A stretch of DNA of 64,000 nucleotides, taken from contig NZ_CP107007.1 of the NCBI RefSeq assembly GCF_025725645.1, forward strand, positions 3,410,001 through 3,474,000, given 5' to 3'. This DNA is from Halomonas sp. GD1P12 (GTDB lineage Bacteria > Pseudomonadota > Gammaproteobacteria > Pseudomonadales > Halomonadaceae). This document shows, piece by piece, positions 9,176 to 18,801 of this stretch (positions are counted from its first letter, which is position 1; every line of letters begins with the position of its first letter). The notes under the pieces were generated by a model. It was not told the DNA's origin. It was given only the letters and a program-made list of their open reading frames with translations, and did no database searches. A program made the position numbers and the translations under genes.

Positions 9176-10822
9176 ATGCCAATTGAGCCTCCCGTACTGA
9201 GCGTCGATCAGCTGATAGTCGATACCACCGACAAGACGCCCAAGCGCATTCTCAAGAGCGTCTCCTTCGACATTCACGCCGGCGAAACCCTGTGTCTGGT
9301 GGGCGAGTCCGGCTCCGGTAAATCGGTATCATCGCTGACCGCCATGGGGCTATTACCCAAGCGAAGCCTCATCGCCACCGGCGGGCGCATCACTCTGGAC
9401 GGCGAATCGCTTTTAGAAGCCACGCCCAAGCGCCTGAGCCAGCTTCGCGGCAGCCGCATGGCGATGATCTTCCAGGAGCCGATGACCGCGCTCAACCCGG
9501 TGCTAAGCGTCGGCAAGCAGCTCGACGAGGTGCTGGCCTGTCACACCTCGCTATCCGGTGCCGAGCGCTTCGCCCAGGTGCTGGACGCGTTGGCCCAGGT
9601 ACACCTGCCGGATATCGAGCGCATATATCACAGCTTTCCCCACCAGCTCTCCGGCGGGCAGCGCCAGCGCATCATGATCGCCATGGCGCTGCTCTTGAAG
9701 CCCAGACTCTTGATCGCCGACGAACCCACCACGGCGCTAGACGTCACCACCCAGCACCAGATACTCAAATTGATTCGCGAACTGCAAGAGCGCCACGGCA
9801 CCGCGGTGCTGTTCATCACCCATGACATGGGCGTGGTGGTGGATATCGCCGACCGTGTCTGCGTCATGAAGACCGGCGAGATCGTGGAAACCGGCCCGGT
9901 GCGTGACGTTCTCGGCCGCCCGCAGCACGCCTACACCCGGCGCCTGCTGGAAGCGGTGCCCAGCCTGACCCCGCGCCCCGCCCGTCCCATCAAGAGCGAA
10001 CGCCGCGTGCTCGGGGTTACCGAGCTGCACAAGGAATTTGCGCCCAAACGCGGCCTGTTGGGCTTTTTGAAACCGCGCCGCGCGGCCACCCACGCGGTCA
10101 ATGACGTCAGCTTCGAGCTCCAGGCCGGGCGTACGCTGGGCATCGTCGGCGAGTCGGGCTCCGGCAAGTCGACGCTGGCGCGCTGCGTGATGCGCCTGAT
10201 CACCCCGACCGGCGGCACCGTGCGCGTCAACGGCCAGGACATCGCCGCTCTTCGCTCGCGAAGCCTCAAGCCGCATCGCGGGCGCATTCAGATGGTGTTT
10301 CAGGACCCCTACCGCTCGCTGAACCCGCGTCTGACCATCGGCCAGAGCCTGACCGAAGGCCCAACCAACTACGGCAAGCCGTACCGGGAGGCCCTGGCCC
10401 GGGCGCGCGAACTGCTAGAACTCGTGGGTCTGCCGGCGGATGCCATCGAGCGCTACCCGCACCAGTTTTCCGGCGGCCAGCGTCAGCGGATCGCCATCGC
10501 CCGGGCGCTGGCGATGGAGCCGGACGTCATCGTGGCGGATGAAGCCGTCTCGGCGCTGGATGTCTCGGTGCAGGCCCAGGTACTAGCGCTTTTGGACGAC
10601 ATTCAGGAACGTCTCGGCGTGGCGGTGTTGTTCATTACCCACGACCTGCGCGTCGCCGCTCAGATCTGTGATGACGTCCTGGTGATGCAGCGTGGCCAGG
10701 TAGTCGAATACGGCCCCGCCGAGCAGGTGCTGGGCAACCCGCGCGCCGACTACACCCGCCAGCTGATCGAGGTCGCGCCCGGGCGAAGCTGGGATTTCAC
10801 CGCCTTTGCCCCGGTCGCGTGA
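9176..10822 (+). CDS. ABC transporter ATP-binding protein with two fused NBDs (DppD-DppF type)
   Basis: 548 residues with two complete nucleotide-binding domains. NBD1: Walker A GESGSGKS, signature LSGGQRQR, Walker [14 protein letters not shown]-loop FITHDMG. NBD2: Walker [10 protein letters not shown], signature FSGGQRQR, Walker [14 protein letters not shown]-loop FITHDLR. The DppF-type linker after NBD1 ([18 protein letters not shown]) is typical of dipeptide transporters. This is the GsiA/YejF arrangement in which one chain supplies both ATPases. It begins two bases after the DppC-type gene. Confidence 0.9.
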   Translation: MPIEPPVLSVDQLIVDTTDKTPKRILKSVSFDIHAGETLCLVGESGSGKSVSSLTAMGLLPKRSLIATGGRITLDGESLLEATPKRLSQLRGSRMAMIFQEPMTALNPVLSVGKQLDEVLACHTSLSGAERFAQVLDALAQVHLPDIERIYHSFPHQLSGGQRQRIMIAMALLLKPRLLIADEPTTALDVTTQHQILKLIRELQERHGTAVLFITHDMGVVVDIADRVCVMKTGEIVETGPVRDVLGRPQHAYTRRLLEAVPSLTPRPARPIKSERRVLGVTELHKEFAPKRGLLGFLKPRRAATHAVNDVSFELQAGRTLGIVGESGSGKSTLARCVMRLITPTGGTVRVNGQDIAALRSRSLKPHRGRIQMVFQDPYRSLNPRLTIGQSLTEGPTNYGKPYREALARARELLELVGLPADAIERYPHQFSGGQRQRIAIARALAMEPDVIVADEAVSALDVSVQAQVLALLDDIQERLGVAVLFITHDLRVAAQICDDVLVMQRGQVVEYGPAEQVLGNPRADYTRQLIEVAPGRSWDFTAFAPVA

Positions 10823-10866
10823 CACGGGCCGCCCGGCCGATTTTTTGCTACAAGGAAGCGATATCG

Positions 10867-12351
10867 ATGAATGCCTGTGACCTGAGCGCCGTCGAGGCGC
10901 GACGTTTGATGAGTACCAAAAAGCTCTCCGCCGTGGAGCTGACCGAGAGCTGTCTGGCCCGTATCGAAGCGATCAACCCTGCCGTCAACGCGTTGGTGGC
11001 CCAGGATGTCGACGCCTGGCGCCAGGGCGCGAAGAGCGCCCAGCGCGCCATCGACCAGGGCGAGCGTCTCGGGGCACTGCATGGCCTGCCGCTGTGCGTG
11101 AAGGATATGGTCGATGTGACCGGCCTGCCCACCACCTTCGGCAGCCAGATCTACGCCGACAACGTCGCCCAGGGCGACGACCCGATGGTGGCGCAACTGC
11201 GCGAGGCCGGCGCGCTCATGGTCGGCAAGACCAACAATCCTGAATGGAGCGCCGGGGGCAACACCCGCAACGCCGTTTATGGTGCGACCGCCAATCCGTT
11301 CGACGTGACGCGCTCCGCCGCGGGCTCCTCCGGCGGCTCTGCCGTGGCCCTGGCCTGCGGCATGGCACCGCTTGCCACCGGCTCCGACACCGGCGGCAGC
11401 CTACGCAACCCGGCGGCGTTTTGCGGCGTGGTGGGCTTTCGAGCCACTCCTGGGCTCGTGCCGGGCAACCGTGCCCAGGCCTGGCTTCCGATGTCGATGA
11501 ACGGCCCCATGGCGCGCACCGTGGAGGACGCCGCGCTGATGCTTTCGACGATGATTCGCCCGGACCGCCGCGATCCCTGGACGCCGGTGGTCGACGGTCA
11601 AGCCGTTCACACGCCGGCAGCGTTTCGTCAGCTGCCCCGAGTGGATCTCTGCAGTCAGCGCGTCGCCTTCACGCCGGACTTCGGCTTCGCCATGACCGAA
11701 AAACTCGTGCGTCGAAGCTTCAGCGACAAGCTCGCCCGCTTTGGCCACGTGTTCGGCCGGCTCGACGACACCCACCCGGAATGCCCGGAAGCCGACGACA
11801 CCTTCGCGGTGATTCGCGCGCTCTGCTTTTCCGGCATGCACCGCGAGCTCTTGCAGCAGTACCCGGAGCTGGTCGGCCCCAACGTGCGCGACAACGTGCG
11901 CGAGGGCGAAAGCTACTCGGCACTGGACGTGGTGCGCGCACTGACCAATCAACAGCATCTGTACCGCCATTGGCAGACGTTTTTCGAGCATCACGACTTC
12001 GTGTTGGCGCCTACTACCACCATCAGCCCGCGAGACTGGCACGAACTCTACCCCACCGAGATCGACGGCGAGCCAACCCAGAGCTACTACCACTGGCTCT
12101 CCATGGCCTACGCCTCCACACTCGCCGGCCACCCCTCGGTGACGCTGCCGACCGGTCGCGACGAAAGCGGCCTGCCCTTTGGGCTTCAGATCATCGGCCG
12201 GCGCGGCAGCGACCTGGAGACCCTGGCCTTCGCCCGGGAGCTCGAAACGCTCTTCGAGGGCGACGATGCGCTGGCACGCCCCCGGGTCGATCTGAACGAT
12301 CTGCTGAAGGCGGCGCCGCTCAAGAGTGCCGAGGGCTTCATGGGGTTCTAG
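10867..12351 (+). CDS. Amidase, amidase-signature family
   Basis: 494 residues; the ATG at 10867 follows AAGGAAG. The Ser-cisSer-Lys triad is visible: Lys79 (LPLCVKDMVD), cis-Ser154 in the glycine/serine-rich AAGSSGGSAVA, and nucleophile Ser178 (TGSDTGGSLRNPAAFCG). Family members cleave carboxamides or amide bonds in the cytoplasm. No signal peptide is seen, so it would act after import by the preceding ABC transporter. The next gene is D-serine dehydratase, so the product may be D-serine or an aminoacyl fragment. The substrate cannot be read from sequence. Confidence 0.87.
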   Translation: MNACDLSAVEARRLMSTKKLSAVELTESCLARIEAINPAVNALVAQDVDAWRQGAKSAQRAIDQGERLGALHGLPLCVKDMVDVTGLPTTFGSQIYADNVAQGDDPMVAQLREAGALMVGKTNNPEWSAGGNTRNAVYGATANPFDVTRSAAGSSGGSAVALACGMAPLATGSDTGGSLRNPAAFCGVVGFRATPGLVPGNRAQAWLPMSMNGPMARTVEDAALMLSTMIRPDRRDPWTPVVDGQAVHTPAAFRQLPRVDLCSQRVAFTPDFGFAMTEKLVRRSFSDKLARFGHVFGRLDDTHPECPEADDTFAVIRALCFSGMHRELLQQYPELVGPNVRDNVREGESYSALDVVRALTNQQHLYRHWQTFFEHHDFVLAPTTTISPRDWHELYPTEIDGEPTQSYYHWLSMAYASTLAGHPSVTLPTGRDESGLPFGLQIIGRRGSDLETLAFARELETLFEGDDALARPRVDLNDLLKAAPLKSAEGFMGF

Positions 12352-12398
12352 CGCGAACCTGACGCTTTACTTACGCCGACTGAACAAAAGGACACCGT

Positions 12399-13775
12399 AT
12401 GGCCGACCACGCCCTCGACCACTGGCAGGCGCTCGCCCGCGCCGGCACCGACCCGCTGCTGCGCGCGCTGACCCGGCGCGAGGCGACCTTCTGGGTCAAC
12501 TCGAAACGCACGATGTTTGAGAGCGTTCGCGACACGCTGCCGCTGCGCGCGGCGGACATCGACGAAGCCGCCGCACGGCTTGAGCGCTTCGCCCCCTACT
12601 TCGCTCAGGTGTTTCCGGAAACCGCCGCGGCCGGGGGCATCATCGAGTCGCCGCTACACCGCGCCGATACGCTCTCCTTCGCCGCCGCCCAGCGCTGGCG
12701 GGTCTCCGCGCCGGCAAGCCTGTGGATCAAGTGCGATAGCCACCTGCCGATTTCGGGCTCGATCAAGGCCCGAGGCGGCTTTCACGAAGTGCTGCTCCAC
12801 GCCGAAACCCTGGCCCTGGAGCACGGACTGGTTGCACTCGCCGACGACTACGCCTGCTTCGCCACGGCGGCGTTCAAAACGCTGTTCGCGCACCACTCGA
12901 TCGTGGTGGGCTCGACCGGCAATCTGGGGCTGAGCATCGGCATCCTGAGCGCCCAGCTCGGTTTCAAGGTCACGGTGCACATGTCCGCCGACGCCAGGCA
13001 CTGGAAGAAGGCGCTGCTGCGCGAGAAAGGGGTTGACGTAGTCGAGCATCCCTCCGACTACAGCGTCGCCGTTGCCCAGGGCCGTGAGGAAGCGCTGGCC
13101 ACACCGCGCTGCCACTTCGTCGACGATGAGGACTCGACGGCGCTGTTTCTGGGCTACGCCGTCGCCGCCCGGCGCCTGGCACGCCAGCTCGACGCAGAAG
13201 GCATTCGGGTAGATGCAGAGCACCCGCTGATCGTCTACCTGCCCTGCGGGGTCGGCGGTGGCCCGGGCGGGGTCGCCTTCGGTTTGAAACACGCCTTCGG
13301 TGACGCAGTGCACTGCGTGTTCGCCGAGCCCACGTCGTCACCCTGCATGCTGCTGGGCATGGCCACCGAACTGCACAACGCCATCAGCGTTCAGGATATC
13401 GGCCTCGATAATCTCACCTGCGCCGACGGCCTGGCGGTCGGGCGGCCCTCGGCGTTCGTCGGCACGCTCATGGAGCCGATGCTCGACGCGCTCTACACCG
13501 TCAGCGACGAGGAGCTCTACGCCCTGGTCGCCATGACGCAAAAGCACGAAAAGCTGGCGCTGGAACCCTCCGCCGTCGCGGGCCTGCCGGGCTTCGCGCA
13601 CCTGGCCCGCGCCGACCGCGCCACGCTCGACACCCTCGGCCTTGCCGGCCACCTCGCCAAGGCCACCCACCTGGTCTGGGCCACCGGCGGCTCGATGGTG
13701 CCCGAGGAGCAGATGCGGGAGTATCTGGACAAGGGCCGCGCGGCGCTGTCCAGGGCCGAGGCGCCCATCGCCTAA
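12399..13775 (+). CDS. dsdA: D-serine dehydratase (D-serine ammonia-lyase)
   Basis: 458 residues, slightly longer than E. coli DsdA. PLP-dependent fold-type II enzyme converting D-serine to pyruvate and ammonia. The PLP lysine is Lys123 in [15 protein letters not shown]; the glycine-rich phosphate-binding loop is [22 protein letters not shown] is typical of the family. The start follows AAAAGGA. It is the last gene of the ABC transporter/amidase operon, giving the operon a clear nitrogen and carbon end point. Its stop overlaps by four bases the stop of the converging ctaG-like gene. Confidence 0.92.
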   Translation: MADHALDHWQALARAGTDPLLRALTRREATFWVNSKRTMFESVRDTLPLRAADIDEAAARLERFAPYFAQVFPETAAAGGIIESPLHRADTLSFAAAQRWRVSAPASLWIKCDSHLPISGSIKARGGFHEVLLHAETLALEHGLVALADDYACFATAAFKTLFAHHSIVVGSTGNLGLSIGILSAQLGFKVTVHMSADARHWKKALLREKGVDVVEHPSDYSVAVAQGREEALATPRCHFVDDEDSTALFLGYAVAARRLARQLDAEGIRVDAEHPLIVYLPCGVGGGPGGVAFGLKHAFGDAVHCVFAEPTSSPCMLLGMATELHNAISVQDIGLDNLTCADGLAVGRPSAFVGTLMEPMLDALYTVSDEELYALVAMTQKHEKLALEPSAVAGLPGFAHLARADRATLDTLGLAGHLAKATHLVWATGGSMVPEEQMREYLDKGRAALSRAEAPIA

Positions 13776-14575
13776 CCGGTCTGCGGATGCGAGCCCAGCA
13801 GGGCCTCGCGCCGCCCCGCCGGCCGCCGCAACCACAACGTCATCAGCACCACCGCCAGCAACACCTCGGCCAGGTCGCCGCCGTAGTACATCCACTGGGC
13901 GGCGGCCTGGACGTGCTCGAGAGCGTGGCCGGTGTCGCGGGGAAACCCCCAGCCGTACATCAGCTTGCCCAGCAGGCTGTGGGTGGCGATCGCGGCGAAT
14001 AGCACGATCAGACGAAAGCACAGGCTTAACCGGTGGGGCGAGGTGTCGGGCTCGGCGAGGATCGCCCAGCAGAAGAGATACCCCGCAAGCAGAAAGTGCA
14101 GGTGAATCATGTAGTGAAGTAGGGAGCTTTCCAGCGAGGCGGCGTAGAGCGGCGTCAGATAAAGTACGTACATGCCGCCCACGTTGAGCAGCGTTGCGGT
14201 GACCGGGTGGGTCACCAGGCGCATGAAACGGCTGTGCAGGAACCTCACCATCCATTTCCCGCCCGCCTGGGGCAGCGTTTTGAGTAGCAGCGTCGTCGGC
14301 GCGGCCAACACCCAGAAAAGCGGCGCAAACATGCCGATCAAAAGGTGCAGCGTCATATGGCCGACCAGATCGCCATGCGCCCAGGCCATCAACAAGGGCC
14401 AGAAGGCAATGGCCAGAAGTGCGCTGCCAAAAAGGAAAAAGCCGCAGCGCCAGAGGCTCCAGCCAGACCCACCCGCCCGCTGAAGCCCGGCCGCCGCCAG
14501 ATACTGGCAGGTGACGAGCACGACCAGTAAAAACGGCAGCCAGTCGAGCGGCGAAGCGGGGTGGCCGGCGTGCAT
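13772..14575 (-). CDS. Cytochrome c oxidase assembly factor CtaG-type membrane protein (caa3_CtaG family)
   Basis: 267 residues with about seven hydrophobic helices. His-rich helix motifs ([39 protein letters not shown]) match the Caa3_CtaG family, whose members assist copper-dependent maturation of heme-copper oxidases and are unrelated to Cox11-type CtaG. It directly abuts the DUF2243 gene (start codon adjacent to the upstream stop), a pairing that suggests a shared membrane role. No oxidase genes are in this window. Family call good; exact role inferred. Confidence 0.8.
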   Translation of the reverse strand: MHAGHPASPLDWLPFLLVVLVTCQYLAAAGLQRAGGSGWSLWRCGFFLFGSALLAIAFWPLLMAWAHGDLVGHMTLHLLIGMFAPLFWVLAAPTTLLLKTLPQAGGKWMVRFLHSRFMRLVTHPVTATLLNVGGMYVLYLTPLYAASLESSLLHYMIHLHFLLAGYLFCWAILAEPDTSPHRLSLCFRLIVLFAAIATHSLLGKLMYGWGFPRDTGHALEHVQAAAQWMYYGGDLAEVLLAVVLMTLWLRRPAGRREALLGSHPQTG

Positions 14576-15043
14576 TCAGCGCGCGGGCAACACGCGGGCG
14601 CGGCGCCAGAACCACGCACCGATCAGCAGAAACCCGACCGCGAAGGCATTCCAGACCAGGTCGTACATCAGCGGGTCCACTCCGTAGCGAATCTGGTGCA
14701 GGCGTAAAATCTTGTGGTTGATGAGGCCGTCGAAGAGCTGAAAGCCGCCCATCCCCAGAAAGAACCCCGCCTTCGCCCAGGCCACGCTCAAGCGCCCGCG
14801 CTGGGAGAGATCCAGCAAAAGAAACACGCCGACCACCACTGCCAAGAGCTCGAAGGCGTGCAAAAGGCCGTCGGAAAGAATGCCGAAAGCGGGGGTGGAA
14901 AAGTCGAAAAAGTGGTGCCACTGCAGCAGCTGATGAAAGACGATCTCATCGAGCGCCGCCATCGCGCCGATGCCGACCAGCACCGCCGCCCAGCGCGAGC
15001 GCTTGATGTCATGGATGTCGCGTTTGTTCGCATCGTACGTCAT
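14576..15043 (-). CDS. DUF2243 membrane protein
   Basis: 155 residues from the ATG at 15043, preceded by AGGGAG. Longer upstream readings run into the riboswitch on the other strand and are unlikely. Four hydrophobic segments carry conserved polar motifs: IGAMAALDEIVFHQLLQWHHF, GLLHAFELLAVV, GGFQLFDGLINHKILRLHQIR. The repeated histidines in membrane helices suggest metal or heme contact, but the function is unknown. It is the first gene of a two-gene unit with the CtaG-type protein. Confidence 0.8.
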   Translation of the reverse strand: MTYDANKRDIHDIKRSRWAAVLVGIGAMAALDEIVFHQLLQWHHFFDFSTPAFGILSDGLLHAFELLAVVVGVFLLLDLSQRGRLSVAWAKAGFFLGMGGFQLFDGLINHKILRLHQIRYGVDPLMYDLVWNAFAVGFLLIGAWFWRRARVLPAR

Positions 15044-15150
15044 GGCCGAACTCCCTGATGTCGCTATCAGCGTAGGCAAGGCATTGGATGAGCGCCACCG
15101 CGGCGCGGGCCGTGATTGCCCTACCCTGCAGCGCTCTCTAGAATGGCCGG

Positions 15151-15312
15151 CATCGGTGTTCCGTACGGAACTTGATAGGGAATCCGAAGCGCTTCGCGCG
15201 AACCGGAACTGCCCCCGCAACTGTAGGCGGCGAGCGATGCTCACACGTGCCACTGGACATCCGTCCGGGAAGGCGAGCTAGCGACGACCCGTGAGTCAGG
15301 AGACCTGCCGAC
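15151..15312 (+). promoter_or_regulatory. Cobalamin riboswitch
   Basis: Hallmarks of the adenosylcobalamin aptamer appear in order on the plus strand: an opening helix around TCGGTGTTCCG (15153), GATAGGGAATCCG (15174-15186), the B12-box core ACTGCCCCCGCAACTGTA (15208-15225), GCCACTG (15249-15255), GGGAAGGC (15267-15274) and the closing GTGAGTCAGGAGACCTGCC (15291-15309). The first gene of a corrinoid-type ABC transporter starts at 15368. No clear T-tailed terminator lies between, so control of translation start is more likely than attenuation. Confidence 0.93.
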
Positions 15313-15367
15313 GCATCCTCACAACCAGGCCGCGCCATACGCGCGCCGATCATGCACGGGAGTGTAC

Positions 15368-16396
15368 ATGATGTTGAAGCGATCCCCGGCGCTGGCCCTG
15401 GCAGGGCTGTGCGTCTCTCTGGGCGCGCCCCCGCACGCCCAGGCCGCCACCGCCTACCCGCTAACGCTCGAAAGTTGCGGCCACGAAATCACCCTGGAAA
15501 AAGCGCCGGCGCGCGTGGTCACCATCGGCCAGGCGCCGACGGAAATGCTCTACCTGCTGGGCCTTGAAGAGCACGTGGCAGGCACCTCGCTCTGGGTCAA
15601 TCCGGTGCTCGAGGCGTTTGCCGAGGCGAATGCCGACGTCGAGCGGTTGTCCGACAACGCGCCGAGCTTCGAGAGCGTGCTGGCGCAAGAGCCGGACCTG
15701 GTGATCTCTGCTTACGAGTGGATGGTCGGCCCGGCCGGCGTCGTGGGTACGCCCGCGATGTTCGATGACGCCGGCGTGCCGCTCTGGACGCTGCCCACCG
15801 AGTGTGTGGGCAAGGACAACCATCAGAGCATGGATGGCGCCCGCGAACGCCTGTTTGACCCGGCGCTGGTGTACCAGAGTATCGAAACGCTGGCCGAGAT
15901 CTTCGACGTCGTCGAGCGCGGCGAGAATGCCGTGAGCGATCTTCAGGCGCGAGAAACCGCCGCAATCGAGGCCGCTCAGGCGCTCGATTTGCAGGGCGAA
16001 CTGCGCGGGGTGTTCTGGTACTCCTCGGCGGACCTGGGGATCGATCCGTACGTTGCCGGCGTCAACAGCGTGCCGGACTGGATGATGACGACGCTTGGCA
16101 TCGACAACGTGGTGCGTATTGATCAGGAGTGGCCGACGGTGGGCTGGGAGAGCATCGCCCGCGCCGACCCCACCTTCATCGCTGCCGCGCGCATGGATCG
16201 GCGCCGCTTTCCCGCCGACGACATCGCTGTGAAACGCGAATTCCTGCAAAACGATCCGGTCACCCGGCTGCTCGAGGCCGTCGAGCAGGACCGGCTGGTC
16301 GAGATCGACGCCCACGCCATGGATCCGTCGATTCGCAGCATCTACGCCCTCGAGACGCTGGTCGAGGCGCTGGCCGAGATGGATCTGTCGTCCTGA
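15368..16396 (+). CDS. Periplasmic corrinoid-binding protein of a BtuCDF-type ABC transporter
   Basis: 342 residues; the ATG at 15368 follows GGGAG, with a second ATG three bases on. The signal peptide ends near AQAATA. The fold is the Peripla_BP_2 type of vitamin B12 and siderophore binding proteins (ITLEKAPARVVTIGQAPTEMLYLLGLEEHVAG, then VLAQEPDLVIS). It is longer than BtuF. The cobalamin riboswitch in front argues for cobalamin or another corrinoid; iron-siderophore uptake is the alternative on protein family alone. It overlaps the permease start by one base. Confidence 0.8.
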   Translation: MMLKRSPALALAGLCVSLGAPPHAQAATAYPLTLESCGHEITLEKAPARVVTIGQAPTEMLYLLGLEEHVAGTSLWVNPVLEAFAEANADVERLSDNAPSFESVLAQEPDLVISAYEWMVGPAGVVGTPAMFDDAGVPLWTLPTECVGKDNHQSMDGARERLFDPALVYQSIETLAEIFDVVERGENAVSDLQARETAAIEAAQALDLQGELRGVFWYSSADLGIDPYVAGVNSVPDWMMTTLGIDNVVRIDQEWPTVGWESIARADPTFIAAARMDRRRFPADDIAVKREFLQNDPVTRLLEAVEQDRLVEIDAHAMDPSIRSIYALETLVEALAEMDLSS

Positions 16397-17433
16397 TGGG
16401 GGCGACACGTATCGGCGCAGGTTCCGCGCGGTGGGTCTGGCTGATGCCGCTTTGTTTGATCGCGGCGCTTTTGGTCGGCGCCTCGATCGGCGAGACGCGC
16501 ATCCCGCTCTCTACCGTGCTGAACGTATTGGCGAGCAAGCTTGGCATGATCGACCGGCCGCTTTCCACCCTCGACGAGGCGATCGTGTGGCACTACCGCC
16601 TGGCGCGCGCCGTCGTGGCGGCCTGCTGCGGCGCGGGGCTGGCGGTGTCCGGGGTGATTCTGCAGGCGCTGTTACGTAATTCGCTGGCCGACCCGTACCT
16701 GCTGGGCATCTCGGCGGGCGCTTCCACCGGCGCGGTCACGGTGACCGTGGCAGGCCTCGGGGCGGGAATGATCTCGATGTCCATGGGCGCCTTCGCCGGG
16801 GCACTTGCCGCCTTCAGCTTCGTGGCGCTGCTGGCGCATCTGGCCGGCGGCGGCCAGGGCGTGCGCGGCGCGGGCATTCTGATTCTCGCCGGTATCGCCG
16901 GGGCGCAGCTGTTCAACGCCTTGACCGCCTTCATCATCGCCCACTCCGCCAACGCCGAGCAGGCCCGGGGCATCATGTTCTGGCTGTTGGGCAATATGTC
17001 CGGCGTGCGCTGGCCGGACGCCTGGCTGGCGCTGCCGGTGGCCGGGGCGAGTCTGGCGGTGGCGCTTGGACACGTGCGCTCGCTCGACGCCTTCGCCTTC
17101 GGTGCGGAAAGCGCGGCGTCGCTCGGTGTGAATCTGCGGGCAACGAAGGGGCTTTTGATCGGCACGGCGGCGCTGGCGACGGCAGTGATGGTGTCGATCA
17201 CCGGCGCGATCGGCTTCGTCGGGCTGGTGGTGCCCCACGCCTGTAGGCTGCTGGTCGGGGTGCGCCACCGCCGGCTGGTGCCGGCGACCGCCTTGTGCGG
17301 GGCGGTGTTCATGGTGCTGTGCGATGTCGTTTCCCGGGTGGTGATTCCCGGCCAGGTGCTGCCCATCGGCGTGATCACCGCGCTGGTCGGCGCGCCGGCG
17401 TTTGCCTACCTGATGGTGCGGGGGCGGCAGTGA
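16396..17433 (+). CDS. btuC: ABC transporter permease, FecCD/BtuC family
   Basis: 345 residues from the ATG overlapping the previous stop (TGATG). About ten membrane segments are present; family motifs include YRLARAVVAACCGAGLAVSGVILQALLRNSLADPYLLGISAGAS and GAIGFVGLVVPHACRLLVG, the loop that contacts the ATPase. It forms the inner-membrane channel for corrinoid import in the riboswitch-controlled operon. The symbol rests on riboswitch context; protein similarity alone would also allow a siderophore permease. Confidence 0.83.
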   Translation: MGATRIGAGSARWVWLMPLCLIAALLVGASIGETRIPLSTVLNVLASKLGMIDRPLSTLDEAIVWHYRLARAVVAACCGAGLAVSGVILQALLRNSLADPYLLGISAGASTGAVTVTVAGLGAGMISMSMGAFAGALAAFSFVALLAHLAGGGQGVRGAGILILAGIAGAQLFNALTAFIIAHSANAEQARGIMFWLLGNMSGVRWPDAWLALPVAGASLAVALGHVRSLDAFAFGAESAASLGVNLRATKGLLIGTAALATAVMVSITGAIGFVGLVVPHACRLLVGVRHRRLVPATALCGAVFMVLCDVVSRVVIPGQVLPIGVITALVGAPAFAYLMVRGRQ

Positions 17434-18212
17434 GTCAAGCGATCCCGCCGCTACTGAGCGCCCGCGGCGTGAGCTTTTCGGCATCCGGGCGAAGGCTCGT
17501 CGACGGCATCGACCTCGACGTCTTTCCCGGCGAGACGCTGGGCGTGATTGGCCCCAACGGCGCGGGCAAGTCGACGCTTTTACGTCTGCTGGCCGGGCTC
17601 TTGCCGCCAGGCCGGGGCGAGGTGCGCTTCGAGGGTACGCCGCTTTCGCGCTTGAGCCGGCGCCAGATCGCCCGGCGCATGGCGCTGGTAGCGCAGCAGG
17701 CGGACACCGACGAGCGGCTCACCGCCCGCGACGCGGTGGAGCTTGGTCGCACGCCCTGGCTTGGGCGGCTGGGCCACTGGCGCGCCGAGGACACCGCCGC
17801 CGTCGACCGGGCACTTGGCGCGGTGGAGATGGAGGCGCTGGCCGACCGGCTCTGGGCCTCGCTTTCCGGCGGCGAGCGCCAACGCGTGCACATCGCCCGC
17901 GCCCACGCGCAACAACCGCAGCTGATGCTGCTCGACGAGCCCACCAACCATCTCGATATCCACCACCAGCTCGCCATTCTGGCGCTGATCAAGGCGCTGC
18001 CGATCACCGCCGTGGTCGCGCTGCACGATCTTTCTCACGCGCTGCGCTGTGACCGGGTGCTGGCGCTTCTGGAAGGCCGCGAGGTGGCGCTCGGCCCGCC
18101 GCTCGAGGTGCTGACGCCCACGCTTCTGCGCGCGCTGTTCGGCGTCGAGGCGCGGCTGGTGGACGACCCCGACGGCGACATCCCGCTCATCGCTTTCCGC
18201 CGGCTCTGCTGA
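17430..18212 (+). CDS. btuD: ABC transporter ATP-binding protein, BtuD/FecE type
   Basis: 260 residues from a GTG overlapping the permease stop by four bases. Complete ATPase motifs: Walker A GPNGAGKST, Q-loop LVAQQ, signature LSGGERQRV, Walker B LMLLDEPTNHLD, H-loop LHDLSHA. It powers the preceding permease. It is the last gene of the corrinoid uptake operon. Confidence 0.86.
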   Translation: MSQAIPPLLSARGVSFSASGRRLVDGIDLDVFPGETLGVIGPNGAGKSTLLRLLAGLLPPGRGEVRFEGTPLSRLSRRQIARRMALVAQQADTDERLTARDAVELGRTPWLGRLGHWRAEDTAAVDRALGAVEMEALADRLWASLSGGERQRVHIARAHAQQPQLMLLDEPTNHLDIHHQLAILALIKALPITAVVALHDLSHALRCDRVLALLEGREVALGPPLEVLTPTLLRALFGVEARLVDDPDGDIPLIAFRRLC

Positions 18213-18324
18213 AGGCGCCCACGCGGCCGGTTTCTCGAAGGGCGGCACTAGCCGCTATAATGAAACGTCAGACGCGCCCCGCCTCACTTGTCCGGGCCTT
18301 CTTCCGCTTTCAAACGAGCCTTTC

Positions 18325-18801
18325 ATGACCCGCGTCGCCCTTTTCGTGGATACCCAGAACGTCTACTACACCGCGCGCGACGCCTTCGGTAAGCACTTCG
18401 ACTACGGCGCCTTCTACCGCCGGGCGAGCGCCCATCGCGAGGTCGTCGCGGCCTTTTGCTACGCCACCGACAAGGGAGATTCGGGGCAGCGCAAGTTTCA
18501 AAACGCGCTGCGCCATATCGGTTTCGAGGTCAAACTGAAGCCTTTCATTCAGCGCGGCGATGGCTCCGCCAAGGGCGACTGGGACGTGGGCATTACGCTC
18601 GACGCCATCGAGTACGCCGAGCGGGCCGATGTCATCGTACTGGTGTCGGGCGACGGCGACTTCGACCTGCTGGCCGAGAAGATTCGCCGGGTGCACGGTA
18701 AGCGCGTCGAAGTGTACGGCGTGGCCGCCCTCACCGCCGCCTCGCTGATGCGCGCGGCGAGCGAGTTCGTGCCCATCGAGGGCGAACTATTGCTCAGCTA
18801 G
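18325..18801 (+). CDS. NYN-domain protein (LabA/DUF88 type, PIN-like)
   Basis: 158 residues covering one NYN domain, a PIN-like fold linked to RNA cleavage or RNA processing. Putative metal-binding acidic residues are Asp9 and Asn12 (FVDTQNVYY), Asp85/Asp87 (KGDWDVGITLDA) and Asp110/Asp112 (SGDGDFDLL). A TATAAT near 18254 could be its -10 element. It converges on the RsbQ-type gene, overlapping it by eight bases at the 3' ends. Cellular target unknown. Confidence 0.83.
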   Translation: MTRVALFVDTQNVYYTARDAFGKHFDYGAFYRRASAHREVVAAFCYATDKGDSGQRKFQNALRHIGFEVKLKPFIQRGDGSAKGDWDVGITLDAIEYAERADVIVLVSGDGDFDLLAEKIRRVHGKRVEVYGVAALTAASLMRAASEFVPIEGELLLS

